Positions 15,918 to 24,644 are shown, counted from the stretch's first letter. The stretch is 42,207 nt of DNA from an uncultured Flavonifractor sp. (GCA_947384055.1 CANDFO010000016.1:1-42207), one strand, 5' to 3'. Notes: generated by a model from the letters alone, not told the origin. Translations and numbers: made by a program.

Positions 15918-18536
15918 TTGCTCAGTTATCTGTTCAAACAACTTTTTCGCTCCCTTGGGGTTTTCTTCCGCACCATCCGGGCCTTTTTTACCCGGAAGCT
16001 CATGGGGGCCGTCACCTGTGTGCGGCGGTTTTTCAACGTCTCCCGGCATGCGGCCAGGGCCGCGGCGGGGTCCTTCCAGGCCGCGGCTGCGGCGGTTAAG
16101 AAACCGGCGAAGCGGGAGGACTACATTGAGACCCGGCGGCTGTTCATCTCCAAATCCTTTTTGGTGCTTCTGGCCATTTTTCTGGTAGGGCTGGGGCTGC
16201 TGCTGTATTTTGTGGCGTGGCCCTTTGTGCTCAGCCGTTTTCTGACGGCGCGGTTTTACCGGGAGGACCAGCGCCTGCCGGACTGGTCCGGGCGGGTGGT
16301 GGTCTATTATGACGAGGCGAAGCGGGTCCCTATGTACAGCGGAAGGCTGACAGACGGCGTGCTGGAGGGCAGGGGGAGCGCCTACGACGAGCAGGGGCTT
16401 TTATGCTATGAGGGGAGCTTCTCCGGCGGTGCGTACAGCGGCTCCGGCCGCAGCTATGAAAACGGCGTATTGGTCTATGAGGGGCAGTTCCGGGAAGGGG
16501 TCTACGACGGCGCCGGGAGCCTCTATGAGGAGGGGGCGCTGGTCTACCAGGGGAGTTTTTCGGCGGGGGAGGCCAGCGGCCTGGGCGTGTCCTATCTGGA
16601 TGGAGAGAAGCGGTATGAGGGCTCCTTCCGGGCGGGCCTTCCCCACGGAGAGGGTACGGAGTACTACCCAGGCGGCGGGGTGGCCTATAAGGGCTCCTTT
16701 GCGGACGGAGAGAGAGAGGGCATGGGCACCATCTACTATCCGGAGGGCGGACGGTCCTATACAGGCTCCTTTTCCCAGGGGCTCCGGGAAGGGGAGGGGA
16801 CAGCCTACCGTCCCGGCGGGCAGACAGCCTACAAGGGGGGCTTTTCCCAGGACCTCTACGAGGGACAGGGCTGTCTGTACCTGGAGGACGGCGGCCAGGT
16901 GGAGGCGGAGTTCACCGCCGGAGAGACGGCCGGGACCATCCGCTGGTATCGGTCGGGGAAGCTCTGGTATGAGGGCGGGGCCCAGGGGCTGGTTCCGGAC
17001 GGCTTTGGAACGATTTATGGGGAGGACGGCAGGCCAATCTACGCCGGTGAGCTGGACCGGGGCACAGTGGACGGGGCGTGGCTGCTGGAGCGCTCCGCCG
17101 GAGAGGTGCGGGAGATTTTCGGCTCCGCCTCCATAACGGAAGAGGACCGGGGAGACGGATTCTGGATGGGAAATACCGCCCTGGGCCTGTGGGTGCTGTG
17201 CGGCTATCAGTCGGAGGACAGCCCGGCTCAGGTCCGGCAGGTCTGGTTCCGGCCGGGACAGGGGAAGGCGGCGGCTCTGATTCCCTGGCGCGGGCAGGAA
17301 CAGGCGGACGCGTGGGCCCGGGAGGGCGGCGGTTCCCCCGGAGAGGGGAGAGCGCTTCCGGCGTATTTGGCGGCCCCAGTCGGGGCGGGGGGCGGCCTGG
17401 AACCGCGTACCTACGCTTACCAGGGCGGATATACCTGCGCCCTGCTGTATGCCGGGGGTGAGAGCGCCCCGGCGGGGCTCAGCTGGACCGGCGGGGCTGG
17501 CGGCGGGACCGGCGGGGCTGCGGAGGGGACGGCGTCCCGGGCCCAGGAGCGGCTGGAAGCGCTGGCCGCGTCCCTGGAGCAGATGGGGGGCGGCTCCGGC
17601 GGCAGTGTGGACCGGGGAGACGTGGCGCGGCTGGTGGCCCTGATGTTTACCGCCCAGGACGCCCAGACGCTGATTGACGCGCTGACGGAGTACCTGCTCT
17701 ACGGCGGAATTCTGGAGGCGCTGGAGACCGAGCGCCCTCTTTTGGAGCGGCAGGCGGCGGGGGCGCAGGCGGCCCTGGAGCGGGGCACAGGGGGGCAGGC
17801 GGCTGTGGACAGCGCGCAGGAGGCGCTGGACGGGCTGACCCGCCGGCTGGCCCAGTATGAAACGGGCAGAAAGCAGGCCAGGGAGACCGTCCTGGAGCTC
17901 TGCGGCCTGGACCCGGCGGACTACGCCCTGGGTCCGGTGCTGATAAATTTTGACCCGGCGGAGCTGGATGCCCGGGCCCTGTATGACGCGGCGCTGGACT
18001 ATGCCAGAGAGGTGGCCGCCGGGCGCTATGAGGTGGAGGTTCAGGACCTGGAGGACCGTCTGCGGGAGACGGCGCTGGAGCTGGGCATGCGCTATGAGAG
18101 CATGCTGTCCCAGCGGCGGAGCCTGGAGCGGCGGATTGACGCCCTGGAGGAGCAGACCGGGGCCTATGCCAAGGGGACGGCCGGGCAGGACAGCCTGTAC
18201 AGCGCCCAGTGCGCGCTGTGCGAGTGTCTGGTGGAGCTCTACGAGGAGACCGGCCGGTTCAACCAGCTGGCCAACCGGCTGAACACCCTGTCCGGCGGGT
18301 GGGTTTCGGAGGTGTATGGCTGGCTGGAGGCCCCGCTAGGGGAGATTTTTCAAGGTGAAATTGTCCGGGGGAAAGAGGCGGCGGCGGCCCTGGAGCGGGA
18401 GCGCGCCCAGCGGGAAGAAGAGGCGGCCCGGGCGCTGGAAGAGGCGCGGGAGGCTCTTTCAGAGAGCCCTCCGCCGGAGGAGACAGCGGAGAGCGCTCCT
18501 CCGGAGCCCGCAGACCCGGCCCAGGAAGGAGAATAG
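15918..18536 (+). CDS. MORN-repeat membrane protein with long helical C-terminus
   Basis: The 872-aa product starts at TTG 15918 (AGGAGGG 7 nt upstream). A basic, helical cytoplasmic N-terminus precedes one strong transmembrane segment (about residues 76-104, SFLVLLAIFLVGLGLLLYFV). At about 137-320 come eight or more MORN repeats of the form YEGSFxxGxxxGxG (for example YEGSFRAGLPHGEG and YKGSFADGEREGMG). The remaining 500 residues are mainly Ala/Glu/Arg/Leu-rich helices, likely coiled coils (about 540-840), ending in a Pro/Glu-rich tail. MORN repeats usually bind membranes or proteins. It lies between the cyclase-like membrane genes and the tail-cap gene, within 3 nt of the latter. A link between particle and membrane is conceivable but unproven. 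Confidence 0.75.
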   Translation: MLSYLFKQLFRSLGVFFRTIRAFFTRKLMGAVTCVRRFFNVSRHAARAAAGSFQAAAAAVKKPAKREDYIETRRLFISKSFLVLLAIFLVGLGLLLYFVAWPFVLSRFLTARFYREDQRLPDWSGRVVVYYDEAKRVPMYSGRLTDGVLEGRGSAYDEQGLLCYEGSFSGGAYSGSGRSYENGVLVYEGQFREGVYDGAGSLYEEGALVYQGSFSAGEASGLGVSYLDGEKRYEGSFRAGLPHGEGTEYYPGGGVAYKGSFADGEREGMGTIYYPEGGRSYTGSFSQGLREGEGTAYRPGGQTAYKGGFSQDLYEGQGCLYLEDGGQVEAEFTAGETAGTIRWYRSGKLWYEGGAQGLVPDGFGTIYGEDGRPIYAGELDRGTVDGAWLLERSAGEVREIFGSASITEEDRGDGFWMGNTALGLWVLCGYQSEDSPAQVRQVWFRPGQGKAAALIPWRGQEQADAWAREGGGSPGEGRALPAYLAAPVGAGGGLEPRTYAYQGGYTCALLYAGGESAPAGLSWTGGAGGGTGGAAEGTASRAQERLEALAASLEQMGGGSGGSVDRGDVARLVALMFTAQDAQTLIDALTEYLLYGGILEALETERPLLERQAAGAQAALERGTGGQAAVDSAQEALDGLTRRLAQYETGRKQARETVLELCGLDPADYALGPVLINFDPAELDARALYDAALDYAREVAAGRYEVEVQDLEDRLRETALELGMRYESMLSQRRSLERRIDALEEQTGAYAKGTAGQDSLYSAQCALCECLVELYEETGRFNQLANRLNTLSGGWVSEVYGWLEAPLGEIFQGEIVRGKEAAAALERERAQREEEAARALEEAREALSESPPPEETAESAPPEPADPAQEGE

Positions 18537-18538
18537 AT

Positions 18539-19129
18539 ATGGCAGATTATACCGCCCTGGTGGAGGCGGGAAGCGCCCTGGCGGAGCTGCTGCGGGAAAC
18601 GCTTACGCCGGAGCCCATCGGCAACCGGGAGCTGATTGCCCTGTGTTCCCCCCATGAGTGCGGAAATAACCAGCTGACCCTATACCTCTATCAGGCGGAG
18701 GAGGACACCCAGGGGCAGCCGGGAGGTTATTATCAGGTCAGCCAGGAGCTCCAGAGAATCCGGCCTGCCCGGTACAACCTGCGGTTTTTGGTGACGGCTC
18801 ACTCTAAAGCCCCTGACCAAATGAAGGAGGCCGACCGCTACCGCATTACCGGGGCGGCGCTCCAGGTGCTGCGGGACCACCCGGTGCTGGACGCCAAATA
18901 CCTGAGCGGCTCTCTGGCGGAGCAGAACGCGGAGATCCATGTGGTGCTGGAAAAGACCAATCTGGACCAGCTGCTGAGAATCTGGAACAACAACTCCAGT
19001 GCCTTTAAGCTCTCTTTTGTGGTGCTGCTGACCGGCGTGGAAATCGACTCCCGCCGGGAACGCCGGGTCAGCCGCGTCGCCGACGTGGAGATCCATACGA
19101 GGGAGAAGCCCCAGGGAGGTATGCGATGA
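18539..19129 (+). CDS. eCIS tail terminator/cap protein (DUF4255, Pvc16/Afp16-like)
   Basis: The 196-aa protein matches the DUF4255/Pvc16 N-terminal family: short helical start (ALVEAGSALAELLRETLT), LTLYLYQAEED, and the conserved RPARYNLRFLVTAHSK strand typical of these proteins. A C-terminal strand (FKLSFVVLLTGVEIDSR) follows. Afp16 sits on the end of the tube and sheath and sets or stops their length. The gene starts 3 nt after the MORN gene stop and its TGA overlaps the next start (ATGA), so it is tightly coupled to its neighbours. Confidence 0.85.
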   Translation: MADYTALVEAGSALAELLRETLTPEPIGNRELIALCSPHECGNNQLTLYLYQAEEDTQGQPGGYYQVSQELQRIRPARYNLRFLVTAHSKAPDQMKEADRYRITGAALQVLRDHPVLDAKYLSGSLAEQNAEIHVVLEKTNLDQLLRIWNNNSSAFKLSFVVLLTGVEIDSRRERRVSRVADVEIHTREKPQGGMR

Positions 19130-19884
19130 TCTCCCTCCATGTGGACGCCGTCTGCCTGGTGCGGGACGGCTGCACCGGCCGGGTGCTCTCTCCCGGAGGA
19201 CTGTGCTGTACGCTGGACGGCGCGCCCTGCCGTCCGGTGAGCAAACCGGAGGGCTATCTGGTATTTACCGGCCTGACCCCGGGCCTCCACCGCCTGACCC
19301 TGCGGGGCGCGGGGTTCCAGGAGGAGCGGGTGGAGCTTGCGGCGGGGGTGGGACCGGTGCGGGTACTGAACGTGACTTTGAAGCCGGGGGCAGGCTACCC
19401 GCTCCGGCCCTCCGCCGCCCGGCTGCGCCTGAGCGTGGCGCGGGGAAGGCGTCCCGCGCCGGACTGCCTGCTCTGGCTGGCGGTTCCCGGCGGTCCGGAG
19501 CTGAAGGTCGCTCAGGCAGCGGCGGAGGCGGGGAGCCGGGAGGTGCGCCTGTACTGGAAGGGACGGCAGCTTCCGGCGGCGCCGGGGGACTACCTCCTGC
19601 TGGATGGCGGGAAGAGCGAGATGGCGGAGCTGCTGGAGCTGTCCGGGGAAACCGGGACGCTGTCCGCGCCTCTGAGATGGAGCCATAAGCGTGGGGTGCC
19701 CCTGCTGAGCGCCCAGCGCTGCCGCACCGGAGGGGACGGGACGCTGTGCACCGCGGTTGAGACGCCCTGCACGGTGGAGATCTACGAGGAGACGGCAGGG
19801 CTTGTGGACAGCCTGACCCTGAGCCCGGGAGAGAATGAATGCCGTCTGGTCCTTCCCGGCGGAAGGGAGACGGGCAGGCACTGA
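19126..19884 (+). CDS. eCIS-associated hypothetical protein with an Ig/PEGA-like N-terminal domain
   Basis: The 252-aa product overlaps the cap gene by 4 nt (ATGA). Residues about 5-90 form a small beta-sandwich of the carboxypeptidase-regulatory/PEGA kind: GYLVFTGLTPGLHRLTLRGA followed by FQEERVELA is the familiar pattern of such domains. The remainder is beta-rich without a recognised family. Proteins with similar layout occur next to DUF4255 genes in eCIS loci (recollection, not tested here). It may decorate or complete the particle. Confidence 0.6.
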   Translation: MISLHVDAVCLVRDGCTGRVLSPGGLCCTLDGAPCRPVSKPEGYLVFTGLTPGLHRLTLRGAGFQEERVELAAGVGPVRVLNVTLKPGAGYPLRPSAARLRLSVARGRRPAPDCLLWLAVPGGPELKVAQAAAEAGSREVRLYWKGRQLPAAPGDYLLLDGGKSEMAELLELSGETGTLSAPLRWSHKRGVPLLSAQRCRTGGDGTLCTAVETPCTVEIYEETAGLVDSLTLSPGENECRLVLPGGRETGRH

Positions 19885-19917
19885 AAATGTGCCGGACGGA
19901 AAGGAGAGCGGACAGAT

Positions 19918-20295
19918 ATGGCAAATCCCGCGGTGGCGTCGGCGCTGTGTACCTGTTCCTTTGGCACGGCGCCCATGCCCCTCCAGGTGAGCAGCCAGCA
20001 GACGGTGAATACCTGTGCCATGCTTCAGGCCACAGTTATGGACAACGTGTGCACCACCTTCGGCATGTGCTCCAGCCTGGCCAATCCCACGGTGGCCTCC
20101 GCGACGGCGGCGGCCCTGGGGACGCTGACTCCCATGCCCTGTGTGCCGGTGACGCCCGGACCCTGGGCGCCGGGCTGTCCCACAGTGACGGTGTGCGGCA
20201 GGCCGCTGCTGAATCATACCAGCAAGCTGATGTGCGCCTATGGCGGAGTAATTCAGCTGACTATGACCCCGGCCATGACGGTCAATGTCCCCTGA
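19918..20295 (+). CDS. PAAR-like spike tip protein (DUF4280)
   Basis: The 125-aa protein is typical of DUF4280/PAAR-like proteins: an early ALCTCSFGTAPMPL segment, several Cys residues and a closing CAYGGVIQLTMTPAM strand. Nine Cys residues over 125 aa (in CTC, NTC, NVC, GMC, MPC, PGC, TVC and LMC) suggest a metal-bound tip. PAAR proteins cap the spike (here the protein of 2734-3519) and can attach effectors. The start ATG has AAAGGAGAG upstream, 33 nt after the previous stop. Confidence 0.85.
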   Translation: MANPAVASALCTCSFGTAPMPLQVSSQQTVNTCAMLQATVMDNVCTTFGMCSSLANPTVASATAAALGTLTPMPCVPVTPGPWAPGCPTVTVCGRPLLNHTSKLMCAYGGVIQLTMTPAMTVNVP

Positions 20296-20329
20296 GAGAC
20301 CCGACGGGGCGGAGAGAGGAGGCGGCTTT

Positions 20330-22480
20330 TTGGAGGAATACGATTTGCGGGAGGTGTCCTGCGGGGAGCTGGACCGGGGGTATGACGGCCAGTGGAGCCT
20401 GATGGACGACCTGTTTGCCTGGCTGGACCTGCGGTTTTACCTGTACTACAAGCACCACCAGTGGCTGGGTCCCCAGAACGAGATGCGCAATATGCTGGGA
20501 CTGGTGGTTAGCCGGGAGGAATTCGAGCACAACCTGAGCAAGGCCGCCCAGCGGGGCCTGCCGGCCCAGCTGGACCAGGCGGAGGCGGAGCAGCTGGCGG
20601 GGGCGGAGACGGTGCTCCGCCTGCGGCTGGAGCGGACCCGGGAGGAGCTGCCCCTGGTGCGGCTGTGGCACAGGTGCGGACTGGACCGGTTTGAGGGGAG
20701 CTGCGCAGTTCTGGCTTACGCTGCCGCGCTGGACCGGAAATATGAAAAGCTCCTGGCCTATCTCCAGGACGATGTCACCCAGAAGGCCCCCACAGCGGCG
20801 CTGGCGGCAGAGCTGTTCCTGCCGGAAGGGAGGACAATGGAGGAATACCTCTCCCGGTTTGCACGCCGGGACTCCTTCACGGAGCTGTTCGAGGAGGAGC
20901 GGCTGGCGCAGGGACAGCTGGTGCTGAAGCGGGTGGTGCTGGAGTTTCTCAGCACAGGGCGCGTTGCGCCCCTGCCCGGTCTGCGGCCCTTCGACGGCGG
21001 GGAGGACCGGCCGGCCGGTCCCCTGGTGGTGGGGCTGGAGCTGGCCCGTCGGCTGGAGCGAACCTTTGCGGAGCCGGGGGAGCGGGCGCTGGCCCTCACC
21101 GGCGGCCCCGGGTCCGGAAAGACCTTTCAGGTGGAGCACCTGATGGCACGCACCGGCCGGCGCTGCGTATTTGTGGACCTGGATTGCAAAGAGCGGCTGG
21201 AACGGGCCAGACAGGGGGCGCTGACGGCCCGGCTCAGCGGAGCGCACCTGTGCTTTTCCCATCTGGACGGACGAGACGCCGAGGGCAGGCTTCTGCCGCC
21301 GGAGGAGGGTCTGGTTCGGGAGCTGCTGGAGCTGGAGCTCCCCCAGGAGAAGGTCTTTCTGCTGTCCCAGCTGCCCATACGGACCCGCTCCAGACGGCTG
21401 GTGGCGGAGCTGGAGATACCGCCCCTGACGGAGGATGAGCGCATTTGCCTGTTCCGGGCCTTTCTGGGGCCGGTCCCCCTGGAAGAGGGCTTGGAGGTGG
21501 AGGAGCTGGCCGCCAAATTCCGCTTTTCTCCCCGGCAAGTGGAGCTGGCCTGCCGTCAGGCGACGGGGGAGATGCGCCTGAGCGGAGAGACGGTGATATC
21601 CGGCCCTCTGATGCACCGATGCTGCTACCGCCAGGTGGTCCATAAGCTGGGAGAGCTGGCCCGGCGGGTGCGCCCGGCCTTCCGCTGGGAGGACGTGGTT
21701 CTGCCCCAGGCGGAGAAGCGCCTGCTCCAGCAGGCCTGCGGCCATATCAAGCACCAGCACAAGGTCTATTGCAGCTGGGGCTTTCAGGAGAAAATCTCTT
21801 ACGGGCGGGGGCTTTCCATCCTCTTCGCAGGGGCTCCGGGCACCGGAAAGACCATGTGTGCCCAGATTATCGCCAACGAGCTGAATATGGAGCTGTACAA
21901 AATCAATATTTCCCAGGTTGTCAGCAAGTATATCGGCGAGACGGAAAAAAACCTCCAGGCGGTGTTCAGCGAGGCCCGGCATTCCAACTGCATCCTGTTT
22001 TTCGACGAGTGCGACGCCATTTTCGGCAAGCGCAGCGAGGTCAAGGACGCCCACGACCGCAGCGCCAACCTGGAGGTGGCCTATCTGCTCCAGCAGATTG
22101 AGGAGCACGACGGGGTGTGCATTATGGCCACCAACCTGATCGGCAACATCGACGGGGCCTTTATGCGGCGGATTACCTATGTGGTCCGGTTTCCTTTCCC
22201 GGACGCTGCCATGCGGGAGGCGATTTACCGCCGGCTGATGCCGGAACAGGCTCCGGTGGAGGAGAATATCGACTGGAGCTTTCTGGCGGAAAAATTTGAG
22301 CTGTCCGGAGGCCACATTAAAAACATTGTGCTCTCCGCGGCGTTCCTGGCCGCACGGGAGGGGCAGCCCATCGGCATGTCCCAGCTGGTGCGCGCGGCGG
22401 TGGGAGAGCTGAAGAAGAACGAGATCGTGGTAGTCCGGGAGGAGCTGCGGGAGTACGCGGACCTGCTGGAGGACCGGTGA
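20330..22480 (+). CDS. eCIS AAA+ ATPase (Afp15/Pvc15-like)
   Basis: The protein has two P-loops: LTGGPGSGKTFQVE (residues about 256-268) and the C-terminal AAA+ Walker A FAGAPGTGKTMCAQ (about 500-512), with Walker B CILFFDECDAIFGKR (about 557-570) and sensor-1-like ATNLIGNID. The N-terminal ~230 residues are helical. Afp15-type ATPases are present in most eCIS loci and are needed for assembly, though their exact substrate is unclear. I choose TTG 20330 (716 aa), which has GAGAGGAGG at 20314-20322 ahead. The in-frame ATG 20285 (731 aa) lies inside the PAAR-like gene without a ribosome binding site. Confidence 0.88.
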   Translation: MEEYDLREVSCGELDRGYDGQWSLMDDLFAWLDLRFYLYYKHHQWLGPQNEMRNMLGLVVSREEFEHNLSKAAQRGLPAQLDQAEAEQLAGAETVLRLRLERTREELPLVRLWHRCGLDRFEGSCAVLAYAAALDRKYEKLLAYLQDDVTQKAPTAALAAELFLPEGRTMEEYLSRFARRDSFTELFEEERLAQGQLVLKRVVLEFLSTGRVAPLPGLRPFDGGEDRPAGPLVVGLELARRLERTFAEPGERALALTGGPGSGKTFQVEHLMARTGRRCVFVDLDCKERLERARQGALTARLSGAHLCFSHLDGRDAEGRLLPPEEGLVRELLELELPQEKVFLLSQLPIRTRSRRLVAELEIPPLTEDERICLFRAFLGPVPLEEGLEVEELAAKFRFSPRQVELACRQATGEMRLSGETVISGPLMHRCCYRQVVHKLGELARRVRPAFRWEDVVLPQAEKRLLQQACGHIKHQHKVYCSWGFQEKISYGRGLSILFAGAPGTGKTMCAQIIANELNMELYKINISQVVSKYIGETEKNLQAVFSEARHSNCILFFDECDAIFGKRSEVKDAHDRSANLEVAYLLQQIEEHDGVCIMATNLIGNIDGAFMRRITYVVRFPFPDAAMREAIYRRLMPEQAPVEENIDWSFLAEKFELSGGHIKNIVLSAAFLAAREGQPIGMSQLVRAAVGELKKNEIVVVREELREYADLLEDR

Positions 22481-22517
22481 CAGACGGGGCGGAGGTCCAG
22501 ACTTTCGGCCCGGGCGT

Positions 22518-22544
22518 TTGAAAAAAATCACAGATTCTTTTCAA
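22518..22544 (+). promoter_or_regulatory. AT-rich inverted repeat upstream of the STAS gene
   Basis: TTGAAAA at 22518-22524 and TTTTCAA at 22538-22544 form a perfect 7-bp inverted repeat in the short gap between the ATPase and the STAS gene. This is the most AT-rich stretch in the vicinity, and a TATAAA at 22555-22560 lies just before the ribosome binding site. It could be an operator or part of a promoter for the partner-switching genes; I cannot fit a convincing -35/-10 pair. Confidence 0.3.
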
Positions 22545-22571
22545 GAGGTCTGATTATAAACGGAGGAGGAA

Positions 22572-22883
22572 ATGATGATGACCATTACCAAGCAGCGAGA
22601 GGGTTCCAAGCTGACCATCGCCCTGGAAGGTCGGCTGGACACCACCACCGCCCCCCAGCTGGAGGCGGAGCTGAACAGCGAACTGGAGGGGATTGCCTGC
22701 CTGGTCCTGGATATGGCGGAGCTGGTATATCTGTCCTCCGCGGGGCTGCGGGTGGTGCTGGCGGCCCAGAAGCGGATGAATCGGCAGGGGGAGATGACGG
22801 TGAGGCACGTGTGCGCGGACATTATGGAGGTATTCGAGATTACCGGCTTTGTGGACATTTTGAACATAGAGGAGCAGGCGTGA
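22572..22883 (+). CDS. STAS-domain anti-sigma factor antagonist (SpoIIAA/RsbV-like)
   Basis: The whole 103-aa protein is one STAS domain: LTIALEGRLDTTTAPQLEAE (residues 14-33), LVLDMAELVYLSSAGLRVVL with the regulatory serine pair at 55-56, and a C-terminal helix ending in VDILNIEEQA. In partner switching, the unphosphorylated form binds a SpoIIAB-like kinase, which otherwise phosphorylates the serine; a PP2C phosphatase reverses this. Matching kinase and phosphatase genes follow directly. Three consecutive ATGs (22572, 22575, 22578) come after GGAGGAGG, so the exact start is uncertain by two codons. The MATE-ATPase fusion gene starts 3 nt after the stop. Confidence 0.92.
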   Translation: MMMTITKQREGSKLTIALEGRLDTTTAPQLEAELNSELEGIACLVLDMAELVYLSSAGLRVVLAAQKRMNRQGEMTVRHVCADIMEVFEITGFVDILNIEEQA

Positions 22884-22886
22884 TTT

Positions 22887-24644
22887 ATGGCGACGATACA
22901 GGCGGCAAAGAGCCGGGAACAAATTTTTATCCGCAAGTCCTTTTACAAGTTTTTTCTGCCCAGCCTGCTCTCCTGTCTGGGAATTGCGGTGGGCGGACTG
23001 GCGGACTGCATCTTTGTGGGCAACGCTATCGGGCCGGTGGGCCTGATGGCTATCAGCATCGGCCAGCCGGTGTATATGCTCTTCAACACCATCAGCTACT
23101 CTTTGTCCATCGGCGGGTCTATCCGCTATTCCGCCGCCCTCAGCGAGGGCAGGGAGGAGGAGGGCAATCACATTTTTGCCAATGTCCTCCGGGCGGACCT
23201 GTTTACCAACCTGTTGCTCTGCGCGCTGGGCCTGCTTTTCCTGCCCCAGGTGCTCGCCTTCCTGGGGGCGGGGACGCCGGGCACCGAGGTCTGGCAGAAC
23301 TGTGAGGCCCTGGTCCGGGCGCAGCTGCTGCTGGTGCCCGTCATGTTCTGCCAGGGACCCTTTTACTACTTTGTCAACTGCGACAACGACCCCAAGCTGG
23401 CGGCGGCGGCCTTTGTCACCAGCAATACCCTGGATGTGGTGTTCAACTACGTTTTTGTGGTGCGGATGGACCTGGGGGTGGCGGGCTCGGTGTACTCCAC
23501 CGGCGTAGGGGCGGCGGCCATGATTCTCATCAGTCTGGTGCACTTCTTTAAAAAGCGGGGGTGCCTGCGCTTTACCTGGCCCGGGTTTGACTGGACCGCG
23601 ATTAAGCTGTCCTTTAAAACCGGATTTGCCACCTCGGTGCAGTATGTGTACCAGTTTATCACGGTGCTGGTGTGCAACCGGCTGCTGATGGTCCTCAGCG
23701 GGGAGCTGGGCGTGGCGGTGTTCGGCATCGTCTTTAATGTGGCGCTGGTAGCCGCCTCGGTGTACGACGCGGTGAGCATGGCTCTCCAGCCTATGGTGAG
23801 CACCTTCAATGGGGAGTGCAACCGCTCCAACATCCGGGCCACCCTGGGGCAGGCCTTCCGGGTCAGCGCCGTGCTGAGCCTGATTCTGATGGCGGTGCTC
23901 CTGCTGGCGCCGGGGTGGGTGTGTTTTGCCTTTGGCCTGCGCTCAGCGGAGGAGCTGAGCATGGGGGCGGCCGCTATCCGCGTTTACGCCCTGTGTGTCG
24001 TCCCCTCCGGGATCAATATGGTGATGAACTACTATTATCAGGCTCTGGAGAAGGAGTTTATCAGCTACATGCTCTTCACTCTGCGCAGCTTTGTCTTTTA
24101 TCTGCTGTTCAGCCTGGTGCTGAGTCTGGGCGGCGTGGGGATGTTCTGGTGGACCTATCCCTGCACGGAGCTGGCCTCCCTGCTGGCGCTGGCCCTGTAT
24201 AACAGGCGTAAAGGCAGCTGGACCTATCAGGACGGCCAGGACGAGCGGGTTTACAGCGCCTTCCTGGACAGCCGTCAGGCCGACCTGGGGGAAGTGGAGC
24301 GGGATGTGTCCGCCTATCTGGAGCGGCTGGATGCCAATCCCACCCAGGTCTATTTTGCCACCATCGCGGTGGAGGAGGTCTGCGGGGCCATCATGACCCG
24401 GGCCTTCTCCCAGACGGAGGGGTATATCCAGCTGACGGTGGTGCCCCACGAGGACGGAACCGTGACCATCCACGTGCGGGACAACGCGGAAGCCTTCAAC
24501 CCCTTTGAGATGGATACCGAGGACATCAGCCTGGAGCAGGAGACGGGGCTGGACGCCATCGGCATCAAGATGATCAAGCGCAAGGCAAAGGAATTTTTCT
24601 ACCGCCGGTACGCGGGCTTCAACACGCTGGTGGTGCGGGTATAG
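22887..24644 (+). CDS. MATE-family transporter fused to a SpoIIAB-like ATPase domain
   Basis: Residues about 20-445 are a MATE/DinF-type transporter with roughly twelve membrane helices (GLADCIFVGNAIGPVGLMAI and YYFVNCDNDPKLAAAAFVTS are family landmarks). After a short linker, residues about 455-585 form a soluble GHKL (HATPase_c) domain of the anti-sigma kinase type, seen in FATIAVEEVCGAIMTRAF, VRDNAEAFNPFEM and IGIKMIKRKA. The N-box reads EEVCGAI, with Ala where the magnesium-binding Asn is usual, and the G1 box reads DNA rather than DxG, so kinase activity is doubtful. The neighbouring STAS gene suggests the domain binds the STAS protein at the membrane. The ribosome binding site overlaps the STAS end, implying coupling. 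Confidence 0.85.
   Translation: MATIQAAKSREQIFIRKSFYKFFLPSLLSCLGIAVGGLADCIFVGNAIGPVGLMAISIGQPVYMLFNTISYSLSIGGSIRYSAALSEGREEEGNHIFANVLRADLFTNLLLCALGLLFLPQVLAFLGAGTPGTEVWQNCEALVRAQLLLVPVMFCQGPFYYFVNCDNDPKLAAAAFVTSNTLDVVFNYVFVVRMDLGVAGSVYSTGVGAAAMILISLVHFFKKRGCLRFTWPGFDWTAIKLSFKTGFATSVQYVYQFITVLVCNRLLMVLSGELGVAVFGIVFNVALVAASVYDAVSMALQPMVSTFNGECNRSNIRATLGQAFRVSAVLSLILMAVLLLAPGWVCFAFGLRSAEELSMGAAAIRVYALCVVPSGINMVMNYYYQALEKEFISYMLFTLRSFVFYLLFSLVLSLGGVGMFWWTYPCTELASLLALALYNRRKGSWTYQDGQDERVYSAFLDSRQADLGEVERDVSAYLERLDANPTQVYFATIAVEEVCGAIMTRAFSQTEGYIQLTVVPHEDGTVTIHVRDNAEAFNPFEMDTEDISLEQETGLDAIGIKMIKRKAKEFFYRRYAGFNTLVVRV

Noticed and set aside
20282..22531. 749-codon minus-strand open frame opposite the AAA+ ATPase
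   Set aside because: The + strand has two P-loops and a Walker B; the minus frame shows no recognisable motif.
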